Positions 15,797 to 24,219 of a DNA stretch of 64,000 nt are shown here, piece after piece; within the stretch, counting starts at the first letter, position 1, and the number at the start of each line of letters is the position of its first letter. Made by a program: the position numbers and the translations under genes. The notes beneath the pieces were generated by a model that worked only from the letters and a program-made list of their open reading frames with translations, was not told the origin of the DNA and ran no database searches. Origin of the DNA: Variovorax sp. IB41 (GTDB lineage: Bacteria > Pseudomonadota > Gammaproteobacteria > Burkholderiales > Burkholderiaceae_C); contig NZ_JAEFCB010000002.1 of NCBI RefSeq assembly GCF_016405905.1, forward strand, positions 1 to 64,000, in the 5' to 3' direction.

Positions 15797-17647
15797 CTAC
15801 GAATCCGCCTCTTCCTTCTCGTCGATCCGGTCCCAATCGCGCCCCGAGCGCCGCTGCCGCTCCTCGCGCTCACGCGCCATCTGCTCCTCGAACTGCTGGC
15901 GGCCTTCCTTGTTGGCCGCGATCAGCTTGGCGCGGTCCTTGTAGTGCGGGTAGATCTCGTCGCTCAGCTTGATATTTCGCGTGCGGAACCGCATCGTCGA
16001 TTCGCGCGCCTCGTGCGCGGGCCAGCCCAGCGCCTCGAGCGTGGCGCGGGCGCTGCGCAGCGACGACTCGAACACCTCGCGCTCGATGTCCTTCACGCCG
16101 CGGTCGCGCAGCTGGAAGAGGTGGGTCACGTTACGGGCCCGCGCGATGATGCGGGCCTGCGGGAAGTTCTCGGTCACGAGATCGACGATGTCGAGCGACT
16201 GCTCGATGTCGTCCACCGCCACCACGATGGCCTTGGCCGAGCCGGCACCCGCGGTGCGCAGCAGATCGAGCCGCGTCGCATCGCCGTAGAACACCCGAAA
16301 GCCGAACTGGCGCAGGCCCTCGACGGTGTCGGCGTCGTGGTCCAGCACCGTCACGCGCAGGCCCTGCGACATCAGCATGCGCCCGACGATCTGCCCGTAG
16401 CGGCCGAAGCCGCAGATGAGCACCTTGGCGTCCTGCTGCTCGGAAATTTCTTCCATCTGCGGGCCGTTGTTGCGGCTGTAGCGCGGCAGCACGAACTTGT
16501 CGAGCAGCACCAGCAAGAGCGGCGACAGGAGCATCGACAGCGCCACCGCGCCGATCAGGAGCGACGTGATCTCGGGCGGCAGCACGTCGGGCCCCGCCGC
16601 CTGGAACACCACGAACGCGAATTCGCCGCCCTGCGCGAGCAGCAGCGTGAACACCGGCCGCTCCTGGTAGGCCAGGCCCATCGCCTTGGCGAGCGCGTAG
16701 ATCACGACCAGCTTGATGACCATGAAGCCGATCACCAGCGCGGCCATCACCCAGGGGCTCGCGATGAGCACGCCGAAGTTGATCGACATGCCCACGGCGA
16801 TGAAGAAGAGGCCGAGCAGCAGGCCCTTGAAGGGCTCGATGTCGGTCTCCAGCTCGCGCCGGTATTCGCTTTCCGCGAGCAGCACGCCGGCAAGGAAGGC
16901 GCCCAGCGCCATCGACAGGCCCACCAGCTGCATCAGCGCCGCGATGGCCACCACCAAGAGCAGCGCCGCGGCGGTGAAGATCTCGGGCGTGTCGCTGCGC
17001 GCGATCCAGCGCAGGATGGGGCGCAGCAGCAAGCGGCCGCCCAGGATGATGCCGGCGATCACGCCGACGATCTTGAGCGCCTCCAGCGCGCGGTCCAGGC
17101 CGCTGAGCGATTGCTCGGCGGCGGTGGCGCCGGCCAGGAGCGGCAGCAGCGCGAGGATCGGGATGGCCGCCACGTCCTGGAACAGCAGGATCGAGAAGCC
17201 GGCCTGGCCGCTGGGCGTCTTGAGCAGGTTGCGCTCCCCGAACACCTGCAGCGCGATGGCGGTGGACGAGAGCGCAAGGCCCAGCGACGCCACCAGCGCC
17301 ACGCGCCAGTCGGCACCGATGGCCCAGCCCGCGGCGAACAGCACCGCGGCGCAGCTGAGCACCTGCGCGGCGCCCCAGCCGAAGATGGGCCGGCGCAGGT
17401 TCCACAGGCGCTTGGGTTCGAGTTCGAGGCCGACGAGAAACAGCATCAGCACCACGCCGAATTCGGCGAAATGCAGCACGTCCTCCACGCTGGACACGAG
17501 GCCCAGCCCCCAGGGGCCGATCGCGATGCCGGCCACGAGGTAGCCGATGATCGAGCCGAGCCCGAGGAACTTCGACAGCGGCACCACCAGCACAGCGGCG
17601 CCCAGGTAGATCAGGCTGCTGGTCAGCCAGGCGGGTGCGTGTTCCAT
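15797..17647 (-). CDS. KefC-type CPA2 potassium/proton antiporter with RCK domain
   Basis: A 616-residue protein, close to KefC's 620. The membrane half (about 1-390) carries the CPA2 helices, with FQDVAAIP at 156-163 around the conserved Asp158. The cytosolic half begins with a Rossmann RCK/TrkA-N domain (VLICGFGRYGQIVG, from about 409) and ends in a charged coiled tail. Such systems release potassium during electrophile stress, gated by glutathione adducts. It starts 2 bp after the stop of the KefF-like gene, and its start was set to that junction. Confidence 0.9.
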   Translation of the reverse strand: MEHAPAWLTSSLIYLGAAVLVVPLSKFLGLGSIIGYLVAGIAIGPWGLGLVSSVEDVLHFAEFGVVLMLFLVGLELEPKRLWNLRRPIFGWGAAQVLSCAAVLFAAGWAIGADWRVALVASLGLALSSTAIALQVFGERNLLKTPSGQAGFSILLFQDVAAIPILALLPLLAGATAAEQSLSGLDRALEALKIVGVIAGIILGGRLLLRPILRWIARSDTPEIFTAAALLLVVAIAALMQLVGLSMALGAFLAGVLLAESEYRRELETDIEPFKGLLLGLFFIAVGMSINFGVLIASPWVMAALVIGFMVIKLVVIYALAKAMGLAYQERPVFTLLLAQGGEFAFVVFQAAGPDVLPPEITSLLIGAVALSMLLSPLLLVLLDKFVLPRYSRNNGPQMEEISEQQDAKVLICGFGRYGQIVGRMLMSQGLRVTVLDHDADTVEGLRQFGFRVFYGDATRLDLLRTAGAGSAKAIVVAVDDIEQSLDIVDLVTENFPQARIIARARNVTHLFQLRDRGVKDIEREVFESSLRSARATLEALGWPAHEARESTMRFRTRNIKLSDEIYPHYKDRAKLIAANKEGRQQFEEQMAREREERQRRSGRDWDRIDEKEEADS

Positions 17648-17649
17648 GC

Positions 17650-18408
17650 TCAGGCCGTGCCTTCCCGGTGGTTGTCGTCGTTCTTGGGTTCGTTGGCGGC
17701 GGACATGGCGGCGATGCCCCGGCTCATCGCGGAATGGAAGGTGCTGGCCACCACCTTGCCCATGTCGTCGGACTCGGCGGGGCGGTCGGCCTCGGGCACG
17801 GGGCAGGCGATGCAGGCGTCGATCTCCTCGATCTCGGGCCAGTCGGGGTAGCTGCCCAGGCGCTGGGCGTAGGTGTCGACATGCGCCGTCACCTCGGCCT
17901 CGTCGGCGCTGCGCGCGCCATAGAAGACGAGCGGCGGCAGAAAGCGCATGCCGCAGAGCGCGGCGGTCTGCTCGTAGGGCGGCAGGAAGGCGTCGAAGAA
18001 ATAGCGGTGGTAGCTCTGCGGGTGGTAGCTCGGCTCGGGGCTGCCGGTGGTGGCGACCAGCCAGAAGTCCTTGCCCTGCAGGGCGGTGCCGCCCGGGCCG
18101 TAGGCCCAGCCGTAGGTGAGCACGTCGTCGACCCAGAGCTTTTGCAGCGCCGGCATCGAATACCACTGGATCGGATGCACCAGCACGACCAGCCGGGCCT
18201 TGGCGAGCCGGGCCTGCTCGGCCTCCACGTCGATGGCGAAATCGGGGTAGCTGCCGTAGAGGTCGTTGACCTCCACGCCCGGCACCGCGCGCGCAGCGGC
18301 CAGCATGCGGCGGTTGACGCGCGAGTCGCGCCAGTGCGGATGGGCCGCGATCACGTAGATGCCGCCGCTGTCGGCGGCAGGGTTTCCCGGAAGTGTTGTT
18401 GTCGTCAT
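17650..18408 (-). CDS. KefF/KefG-like NAD(P)H-dependent flavin oxidoreductase (antiporter ancillary)
   Basis: A 252-residue flavodoxin-2 family protein: VIAAHPHWRDSRVNRRM near residue 20 and VHPIQWYSMPALQKLWVD near 80 are the MdaB/KefF signatures. Standard KefF and KefG are about 180 residues; this one has an extra C-terminal tail of about 60 residues. Only TGAGCATG separates it from kefC, so the two are co-translated. Ancillary proteins bind and activate the antiporter. The tail may mediate this, but that is a guess. Confidence 0.85.
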   Translation of the reverse strand: MTTTTLPGNPAADSGGIYVIAAHPHWRDSRVNRRMLAAARAVPGVEVNDLYGSYPDFAIDVEAEQARLAKARLVVLVHPIQWYSMPALQKLWVDDVLTYGWAYGPGGTALQGKDFWLVATTGSPEPSYHPQSYHRYFFDAFLPPYEQTAALCGMRFLPPLVFYGARSADEAEVTAHVDTYAQRLGSYPDWPEIEEIDACIACPVPEADRPAESDDMGKVVASTFHSAMSRGIAAMSAANEPKNDDNHREGTA

Positions 18409-18501
18409 GCCGCGAACATAGCGCAACCGGCGGCGATTTACCGGCCCCAAAAGGGCGAGGCACTACGATGCTGCCCTGATCCAGCTCTGGAGGAGATTCC
18501 C

Positions 18502-19119
18502 ATGCCGGTGGTTCTGGTCGCCAACCCCAAGGGTGGCGTTGGCAAGTCGACGATCGCGACGAACATCGCGGGCTACTTTGCGAGCCGCGGCCATGCCGTG
18601 ATGCTGGGCGATGTGGATCGCCAGCAGTCCTCGCGGCTCTGGCTGGGTTTGCGCCCGCCGATGGCCCGGCCGATCTCCACCTGGGAAGCCTCGGGCGACA
18701 GCGCCGTGGTGCGGCCCCCGCGCGGCACGACGCACGCGGTGCTCGACACGCCCGCGGGCCTGCACGGCTGGCGCTTCAAGGAGGTGCTGGCGCTGGCCGA
18801 CCGGGTGATCGTGCCGCTGCAGCCGAGCATCTTCGACATCTACGCGACGCGCGATTTCCTGGACCGGCTGCTGGAACAGCGCAAGGCCGACAAGACCAAG
18901 ATCGGCCTGATGGGCATGCGCGTGAATGCGCGCACGCTGGCGGCCGACCGGCTGAACGAATTCATCGCCGGCCTGGGCGTGCCCGTTCTGGGCGAGCTGC
19001 GCGACACGCAGAACTACGTGCAGCTCGCGGCGCGCGGGCTCACGCTGTTCGACATCGCGCCGGGCCGCGTGCAGCGCGATCTCGAGCAGTGGCAGCCGAT
19101 CTGCCAGTGGCTGGACTGA
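18502..19119 (+). CDS. Orphan ParA/MinD-type ATPase
   Basis: A 205-residue protein after a GGAGGAGATTCCC ribosome-binding site. It has the deviant Walker A KGGVGKST (10-17, with both signature lysines), Asp-rich switch GDVDRQQSSRLWL and Walker B AVLDTPAG. It lacks the N-terminal helix-turn-helix of plasmid ParAs. No parB, parS-like repeats or chemotaxis genes are adjacent, so it is not the chromosomal ParAB pair. Small lone ParAs of this kind position diverse cellular cargo; the cargo here is unknown. Confidence 0.85.
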   Translation: MPVVLVANPKGGVGKSTIATNIAGYFASRGHAVMLGDVDRQQSSRLWLGLRPPMARPISTWEASGDSAVVRPPRGTTHAVLDTPAGLHGWRFKEVLALADRVIVPLQPSIFDIYATRDFLDRLLEQRKADKTKIGLMGMRVNARTLAADRLNEFIAGLGVPVLGELRDTQNYVQLAARGLTLFDIAPGRVQRDLEQWQPICQWLD

Positions 19120-19186
19120 ACCCGCGGTTTTCCCTAGCCCGGGTTGTCGCAAGCCCGACAGCCGCGCCCGCATCCTCGGCACCAGA

Positions 19187-19657
19187 ATGCCCCGCATGAC
19201 CAAAAAGACATTCCAGACCCTTCAGGATCTCGCCGCCTGCGTCGGCCAGGAAGTCGCCGTGAGCGACTGGATCACCATCACGCAAGAGCAGGTCAACCAG
19301 TTCGCCGAGGCGACGGGCGACCACCAGTGGATTCATGTCGATATCGAGCGGGCCAAGGCCGGGCCTTTCGGCGGGCCGATCGCCCACGGCTTCCTGACAC
19401 TCTCGCTGCTGCCGAAATTCTTCGAGGTGGCGATCGACGTGGTCGAGTCGCGCATGGGCGTGAACTACGGGCTGAACCGGGTGCGCTTCATGTCGCCGGT
19501 GCCGGTGGGCAAGCGCCTGCGGGCGCGCATGAAGCTGCTGACCGCGGAGGCGATTCCCGACGACGGCCTCCAGATGACCTGGGAAACCGCCATCGAGCTC
19601 GAAGGCGCGGCCAAGCCGGCCTGCGTCGCCGAGTCGGTGGTGCGCCGCTACCGCTGA
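19187..19657 (+). CDS. MaoC-like (R)-specific enoyl-CoA hydratase
   Basis: A 156-residue hot-dog-fold protein with the hydratase-2 motif FAEATGDHQWIHVD followed by GPFGGPIAHGFLTLSL, which contains the catalytic Asp and His of PhaJ-type enzymes. These hydrate trans-2-enoyl-CoA to (R)-3-hydroxyacyl-CoA, feeding polyhydroxyalkanoate synthesis or fatty acid breakdown. Two in-frame ATGs (19187 and 19196) lack a clear ribosome-binding site; the second gives MTKKTF and may be the true start. It stands alone after the ParA gene. Confidence 0.88.
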   Translation: MPRMTKKTFQTLQDLAACVGQEVAVSDWITITQEQVNQFAEATGDHQWIHVDIERAKAGPFGGPIAHGFLTLSLLPKFFEVAIDVVESRMGVNYGLNRVRFMSPVPVGKRLRARMKLLTAEAIPDDGLQMTWETAIELEGAAKPACVAESVVRRYR

Positions 19658-19680
19658 GCGCGCGGCTTTCTTCTTCTTTC

Positions 19681-19974
19681 TTACATCCGGCGGTCGGTCA
19701 CTTCGCCATAGGTGGCGGCGCCTTGGCGCGTGATGCCCAGGGCGCTGGCGCGGACCGCGGCGCGGTCGGTGCTGCCGTTGGTCTGCTGGGCGACGCCGGT
19801 GCCGCCGTTGCCGATCTTCAAGGGCTGGCGGGCCTGGGCCTGCACATCGGCGCGCGAGAGCGTCGACTGGAAGGGCGCGGGCGGCAGCGGGTTCTGTTCA
19901 CCCTGGAAGGCCTGGGCACCGGTGCTGAGGGCGAGCGTGGCGAAGGTCGCGAGGGCAATCGACTTGGCATTCAT
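19681..19974 (-). CDS. Small exported protein, DUF4148-like
   Basis: A 97-residue protein with a cleavable signal peptide (MNAKSIALATFATLALSTGAQA, cut likely after AQA). The mature part contains SRADVQAQ and a repeat-like DRAAVRASALG. Short periplasmic proteins with SRAxVxAE-like motifs are annotated DUF4148 in Burkholderiales, where many copies exist per genome; their role is unknown. The match here is by pattern only. Starts 14 nt after a GAGG-type site on the minus strand. Confidence 0.7.
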   Translation of the reverse strand: MNAKSIALATFATLALSTGAQAFQGEQNPLPPAPFQSTLSRADVQAQARQPLKIGNGGTGVAQQTNGSTDRAAVRASALGITRQGAATYGEVTDRRM

Positions 19975-20103
19975 GATGAAACTCCTTGAGGCAATGCGTT
20001 GAGGGACTCGATGCCGGAGCGGGTGCAGTAGCTGCTTTTCGCGCCGGCATGACATCCATACGCTTGGCCGCGCCGACCGGATGCGCCCTTGTCGCCCGAA
20101 GGG

Positions 20104-20565
20104 TCAGCTGAATCCGTTTTGCCGCCAGGCTTCGAACACCGTCACCGCCACGGCATTGGAGAGGTTCAGGCTGCGCTGGCCTTCCCGCATCGGCAGCCGC
20201 AGGCGCTGGGGCTCGGCGAAGCCGTCGCGCACCGCGGGCGGCAGGCCGCTGGTCTCGGAGCCGAACACCAGCCAGTCGCCAGGCTGGAAGCGCACGTCGT
20301 GCACGGCGCGCGTGCCGCGGGTGGTCAGGGCGAACATGCGATCGGCGGCGGGGCTTTCCGCATCGATCAGCGCCTGCCAGTCGGCGTGGCGCTTCACCTT
20401 GGCGTACTCGTGGTAGTCGAGCCCGGCGCGGCGCAGCAGGCGGTCGTCCATCGAGAAGCCAAGCGGCTCGACCAGGTGCAGCGTGCAGCCGGTGTTGGCC
20501 GCGAGCCGGATCACGTTGCCGGTGTTCGGCGGAATTTCGGGGTGGACCAGGACGATATGGAACAT
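20104..20565 (-). CDS. trmL: tRNA (cytidine(34)-2'-O)-methyltransferase
   Basis: A 153-residue SPOUT methyltransferase matching E. coli TrmL in length. Motifs: MFHIVLVHPEIPPNTGNVIRL at the N-terminus; LVFGSETSGLP and the C-terminal knot LRLPMREGQRSLNLSNAVAV, which bind S-adenosylmethionine. It methylates the wobble ribose of tRNA-Leu isoacceptors. Located after the ComF gene on the same strand (31 bp apart). Confidence 0.93.
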   Translation of the reverse strand: MFHIVLVHPEIPPNTGNVIRLAANTGCTLHLVEPLGFSMDDRLLRRAGLDYHEYAKVKRHADWQALIDAESPAADRMFALTTRGTRAVHDVRFQPGDWLVFGSETSGLPPAVRDGFAEPQRLRLPMREGQRSLNLSNAVAVTVFEAWRQNGFS

Positions 20566-20596
20566 GCGCCGATTGTCGGCGGCGCGCGTGGGGCGG

Positions 20597-21322
20597 TCAG
20601 CGCGGCGGGTCGGTGCGGGCCAGGACCACCGCGGTGATGTGCGCGGCGCCGGCCAGCCGGAGCGTTTCGGCCGCGGCGAACAGCGAGGCGCCGCTGGTCA
20701 TCACATCGTCGACCAGCACGACGCGCTTTGTGCGCACCTTGTCCGCGCGCAATGGCTCCACGGCGAAGGCGCCGCGCAGGTTGCGCAGGCGCTCGGCGCG
20801 CGCCAGGCCGCTCTGCGCCGGGGTTTCGCGGGTGCGCAGCAGCAGCGTCGCGTCGGTCTTGGCCGGTGCCATGCGGCGCGCGAGCTCGAGCGACTGGTTG
20901 AAGCCGCGCTCGCGCAGCCGGCCGGGCGCGAGCGGCATCGGCAGCACGATGTCGCACTGCTCCAGCGCCGGCTCCACCCAGGGCGCGCTGCGCAGCAGCG
21001 TTGCGAACGGGCCGGCCCAGCCGGCATCGCCGCGGAACTTGAAACGCGCGATGGCATCGGGCCAGGGCCATGCATAGGTGCAGGCCGCAAGGCAGGCGTC
21101 CAGCGGCGGCGGGTGCAGCACGCAGTCGCCGCAGCGGGCGACGCCGTCGGGCACCGGCAGGGCACAGCCGCCGCAACGCGCGGCCGGCGGCGCGAAGCGC
21201 GCGACGCAGGCATCGCACACCGGTTGCGAAGGCCAGGCGCGGCAGACCTCGCACTGGCTGGGCAGACGCGCGAGTCCCGCAAAGAGTGAGGTGAAAGGCC
21301 TCAGGGCCCGGTGGCTGAACAT
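20597..21322 (-). CDS. ComF family phosphoribosyltransferase-like protein
   Basis: A 241-residue protein with an N-terminal zinc-ribbon-like region (CEVC...CDAC and CGGC...CGDC, residues about 23-65) and a C-terminal phosphoribosyltransferase fold whose PRPP loop is VVLVDDVMTSGAS. The family takes part in DNA uptake (ComFC) in competent bacteria and is broadly conserved. ATG 21322 was chosen because it gives family length and leaves 23 bp to the divergent methyltransferase gene. Confidence 0.88.
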   Translation of the reverse strand: MFSHRALRPFTSLFAGLARLPSQCEVCRAWPSQPVCDACVARFAPPAARCGGCALPVPDGVARCGDCVLHPPPLDACLAACTYAWPWPDAIARFKFRGDAGWAGPFATLLRSAPWVEPALEQCDIVLPMPLAPGRLRERGFNQSLELARRMAPAKTDATLLLRTRETPAQSGLARAERLRNLRGAFAVEPLRADKVRTKRVVLVDDVMTSGASLFAAAETLRLAGAAHITAVVLARTDPPR

Positions 21323-21345
21323 GGGCTCAATATACTCACGGCCCC

Positions 21346-22260
21346 ATGGCCACCGACCCCGCAAGAAGACCGCCGACCATCGATCCCACGGCGGCCGCAC
21401 GCTGGCGCCGGCTGGCGCCCGCCGAGGGCTCGCCGTGGCTGCACGAAGAAATCGGCCGGCGCATGGAAGACCGGCTGCAATGGATCAAGGCGCAGCCCCG
21501 CACCTGGGCCGATTGGGCGCCCTTGCGCGGCGGCCTCGAGGCGCACGAACTGGTGGCGCGCCGCTACCGCGATGCGGCTTCCTATGTGATCGAACCCGAA
21601 CCGTCGCTGGCCGGCAAGACCGGCGAGGCGCTCGCCGCACCCTGGTGGAGCGCGCGCCGCTGGCAGGGCGGCAAGGCCCGGTTCGATGCGCCGCCCGAGG
21701 ACGGCGTCGACCTGCTCTGGGCGAACATGTCGCTGCACATGGCGGCCGACCCCGAGGCGCTGATCTCGCAGTGGCACCGGCTGGTCGCAACCGACGGCTT
21801 CCTGATGTTCTCGTGCCTGGGCCCCGACACCGTGCGCGAACTGCGCGCGCTGCATGCGCGCCTGGGCTGGCCCGCGGCCGGCCACGAATACACCGACATG
21901 CACGACTGGGGCGACATGCTGGTGCACGCCGGCTTCGCCGAGCCCGTGATGGACATGGAGCGCATCGTGCTCACCTGGGCCACGCCCGAGGCCGCGCTGG
22001 CCGAGCTGCGCACGCTCGGGCGCAACCTGCATCCGGCGCGCTTTGCGGCGCTGCGCGGCAAGACCTGGCACAAGGCGCTGAAGGGCGCGCTGCCCGAACT
22101 GGCGCCGGCCGAGGGTGGCAACGGCCACATCGCGCTGACCTTCGAGGTCATCTACGGCCATGCCTTCAAGCCGGCGCCGCGCGTGTCGCTCGCGGCCGAA
22201 AGCGCGGTGTCGCTGCGCGAGATGCGCTCGATGCTGCAACGAGGTCGGCCAGGCGCCTGA
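21346..22260 (+). CDS. BioC-like SAM-dependent methyltransferase with degenerate motif I
   Basis: A 304-residue class I methyltransferase-like protein. The post-I part is clear (VDLLWANMSLHMAADPEALISQW, then FLMFSCLGPDTVRELR), as in BioC, which methylates malonyl-ACP for biotin synthesis. The first SAM loop, normally DLGCGxG, is replaced by DWAPLRGGLEA around residue 57. BioC-like proteins of Burkholderiales often vary here. No bio genes are adjacent. It may be a divergent BioC or a non-catalytic relative. Confidence 0.75.
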   Translation: MATDPARRPPTIDPTAAARWRRLAPAEGSPWLHEEIGRRMEDRLQWIKAQPRTWADWAPLRGGLEAHELVARRYRDAASYVIEPEPSLAGKTGEALAAPWWSARRWQGGKARFDAPPEDGVDLLWANMSLHMAADPEALISQWHRLVATDGFLMFSCLGPDTVRELRALHARLGWPAAGHEYTDMHDWGDMLVHAGFAEPVMDMERIVLTWATPEAALAELRTLGRNLHPARFAALRGKTWHKALKGALPELAPAEGGNGHIALTFEVIYGHAFKPAPRVSLAAESAVSLREMRSMLQRGRPGA

Positions 22261-22333
22261 TTGCCTAGTAGTAGTGACCCGTAGGCGTCCCAGGTGCCCC
22301 ACGGGGGCCTCGCGAGCGCCGGTATCTACCCGC

Positions 22334-22375
22334 TACAATCCGCCGTTGCGTGAAACTCGCGGGTATTGTCCCGCG
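22334..22375 (+). promoter_or_regulatory. Possible promoter and leader hairpin upstream of the oxidase cluster
   Basis: The 199 bp between the BioC-like gene and the DUF2244 gene hold no ORF of note. A TACAAT hexamer (22334-22339) could be a -10 box, though no good -35 was seen. Downstream lies a perfect hairpin CGCGGG-TATTGT-CCCGCG (22358-22375), then a direct repeat of GTACGAGGG near 22397-22415. The hairpin lacks a T-run, so it is not a terminator. Confidence 0.4.
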
Positions 22376-22459
22376 ATCGAGGGCCTGTCGGATCCCGTTT
22401 GTACGAGGGCGTACGAGGGAGTTGGCGACCATCGACGCACCGATTTGCTGAACTCGCCC

Positions 22460-22936
22460 GTGTCGAATTCCGTGTTTCGTTTTGCCACCGTTTCAGGCCA
22501 GAGCATTCACTGGTTCCTGAAGCGGAACTGCTCGGTGACCCCGAGCCAGCTGGGCTGGCTCTACGCGTCGCTGTGCGTGGTATCGCTCGGTATCGGGACG
22601 GTGTTCTGGCTGCACGGTGCGCCGCTGGTGCTGCCATTCGCCTGGCTCGAGCTGGCCGCGGTGGGTTTCGCATTCATGCTGTACGCGCGGCATGCGACCG
22701 ATGGAGAACGGATCGCATTGCAGGGCGGACGGCTGGTCGTGGAGCTCGAGGACGGTGGGCGCTACGAACGCACGGAATTTCTTCCGCACCAGGTGCGGAT
22801 CGAACCGCAGACCAGCGATCGCTCGCTGATCGAGGTCTCGGGGCAGGGTCGATCAGTCAGGGTGGGGCGCTATGTACGCCCGGAGTTGCGTGCGGCACTG
22901 GCGCGCGAGATTCGCATGGCGTTGCGTGGCGCTTGA
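22460..22936 (+). CDS. DUF2244 membrane protein of the cytochrome aa3 cluster
   Basis: A 158-residue protein with two adjacent membrane helices (about 28-75) and a beta-rich cytosolic C-terminus (RIALQGGRLVVELEDGGRY, then the VRVGRYVRPELR end). DUF2244 proteins are regularly found with aa3-type oxidase genes; the role is unknown. There is no ATG: GTG at 22460 (reading SNSVFRFATVSGQ next) is the best start; TTG at 22445 is an alternative. It ends 61 bp before coxB. Confidence 0.8.
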   Translation: MSNSVFRFATVSGQSIHWFLKRNCSVTPSQLGWLYASLCVVSLGIGTVFWLHGAPLVLPFAWLELAAVGFAFMLYARHATDGERIALQGGRLVVELEDGGRYERTEFLPHQVRIEPQTSDRSLIEVSGQGRSVRVGRYVRPELRAALAREIRMALRGA

Positions 22937-22997
22937 AGCGGCTTGCGCAGCGTTGCACGGTTGGGTTTGTCGAAAAAATTGAAGAAACGTGAACACG

Positions 22998-24176
22998 ATG
23001 AAGAGCATTTGGCGCAACAAGTACAGGCCGGCGAATCTGTTGCTGGCGGCCGGCGCGGCTTTCAGCAGCGCGGCGCACGCAGTCAACGATCTGCCCGGCG
23101 GCCCTTCGGTTCGCCAGTTGAATCTTCCGGTCGGTGTGACCAAGATCGCGCAGGAGCAGCATCTGCTCCACACGATCATGATGATCCTGTGCACGGTCAT
23201 CTTCGTCGCCGTGTTCGCGGTCATGTTCTATTCGATCTGGAAGCACCGCAAGTCGGTGGGCCACAAGGCCGCGAACTTCCATGAATCGGTGGTGGTCGAG
23301 GTCATCTGGACCATCGTTCCCTTCCTCATCGTGATCGTGATGGCGCTGCCCGCCACCAAGGTGCTGGTGGCCCAGAAGGACACCACCAACGCCGACCTCA
23401 CGATCAAGACCACCGGTTACCAGTGGAAGTGGGGCTACGACTACCTGAACGGCGAAGGCGAGGGCCTGGCCTTCATCTCCACGCTGGACAGCTCGCAGCG
23501 CGCGATGTCCGATGCCGGCGCCAAGGGCGTGATGCCCGACGACTACCTGCTCAAGGTCGACAACCCGCTGGTGGTGCCGGTCAACAAGAAGGTGCGCATC
23601 ATCACCACCGCCAACGACGTGATCCACGCGTTCGCCGTGCCGCAGCTGGGCTTGAAGCAGGACGCGATTCCCGGCTTCGTGCGCGACACCTGGTTCCGCG
23701 CCGAGAAGGTGGGCGACTACTACGGCCAGTGCCAGGAACTGTGCGGCAAGGAACACGCCTACATGCCGATCCACGTGAAGGTGGTCTCGGCAGGCGACTA
23801 CACGACGTGGGTTGCCGCCAAGCGCAAGGAAGCCGCGGCCAAGCTGGACGACCCGACCAAGGTCTGGGCGCTGCCCGAGATGCTGGTGCGCGGCGAGAAG
23901 GTCTACGCCGCCAACTGCGCCGCCTGCCACCAGGCCAACGGCAAGGGCGCGGGCCCGATCAAGCCGCTCGATGGCTCGCCCAAGGTGACCGACGCCGACC
24001 ACAAGGTGCAGCTGACGGTGCTGCTCAACGGCCAGAACAACGGCGCGATGCCTTCCTGGAAACAGCTGAGCGACACCGACCTCGCGGCCGTGGCCACGTA
24101 CACCAAGAACAGCTGGTCGAACAAGACGGGCCAGCTGGTGCAGCCGGCCGAAGTGCTGGCCCTGCGCGGCAAGTGA
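22998..24176 (+). CDS. coxB: Cytochrome c oxidase subunit II (fused cytochrome c domain)
   Basis: A 392-residue subunit: signal peptide to about residue 28, two transmembrane helices (55-80 and 98-120), a periplasmic cupredoxin domain with the CuA ligands His210, Cys245, Cys249, His253 and Met256 ([13 protein letters not shown]), and a C-terminal c-type heme motif CAACH (307-311). Electrons pass from cytochrome c through CuA to subunit I. The fused heme domain marks it as a caa3-like variant. A GTG three codons upstream is possible but ATG 22998 fits the signal peptide better. Confidence 0.96.
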   Translation: MKSIWRNKYRPANLLLAAGAAFSSAAHAVNDLPGGPSVRQLNLPVGVTKIAQEQHLLHTIMMILCTVIFVAVFAVMFYSIWKHRKSVGHKAANFHESVVVEVIWTIVPFLIVIVMALPATKVLVAQKDTTNADLTIKTTGYQWKWGYDYLNGEGEGLAFISTLDSSQRAMSDAGAKGVMPDDYLLKVDNPLVVPVNKKVRIITTANDVIHAFAVPQLGLKQDAIPGFVRDTWFRAEKVGDYYGQCQELCGKEHAYMPIHVKVVSAGDYTTWVAAKRKEAAAKLDDPTKVWALPEMLVRGEKVYAANCAACHQANGKGAGPIKPLDGSPKVTDADHKVQLTVLLNGQNNGAMPSWKQLSDTDLAAVATYTKNSWSNKTGQLVQPAEVLALRGK

Positions 24177-24219
24177 TACGGCAGCGCCCCGCGAAGAAGA
24201 AATTGCAAGGAACAACGAA

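Noticed and set aside
22358-22375. CGCGGG/CCCGCG hairpin as a terminator of the BioC-like gene
   Set aside because: No T-run follows, and it lies about 100 bp after the stop and downstream of a possible promoter; treated as leader structure instead.
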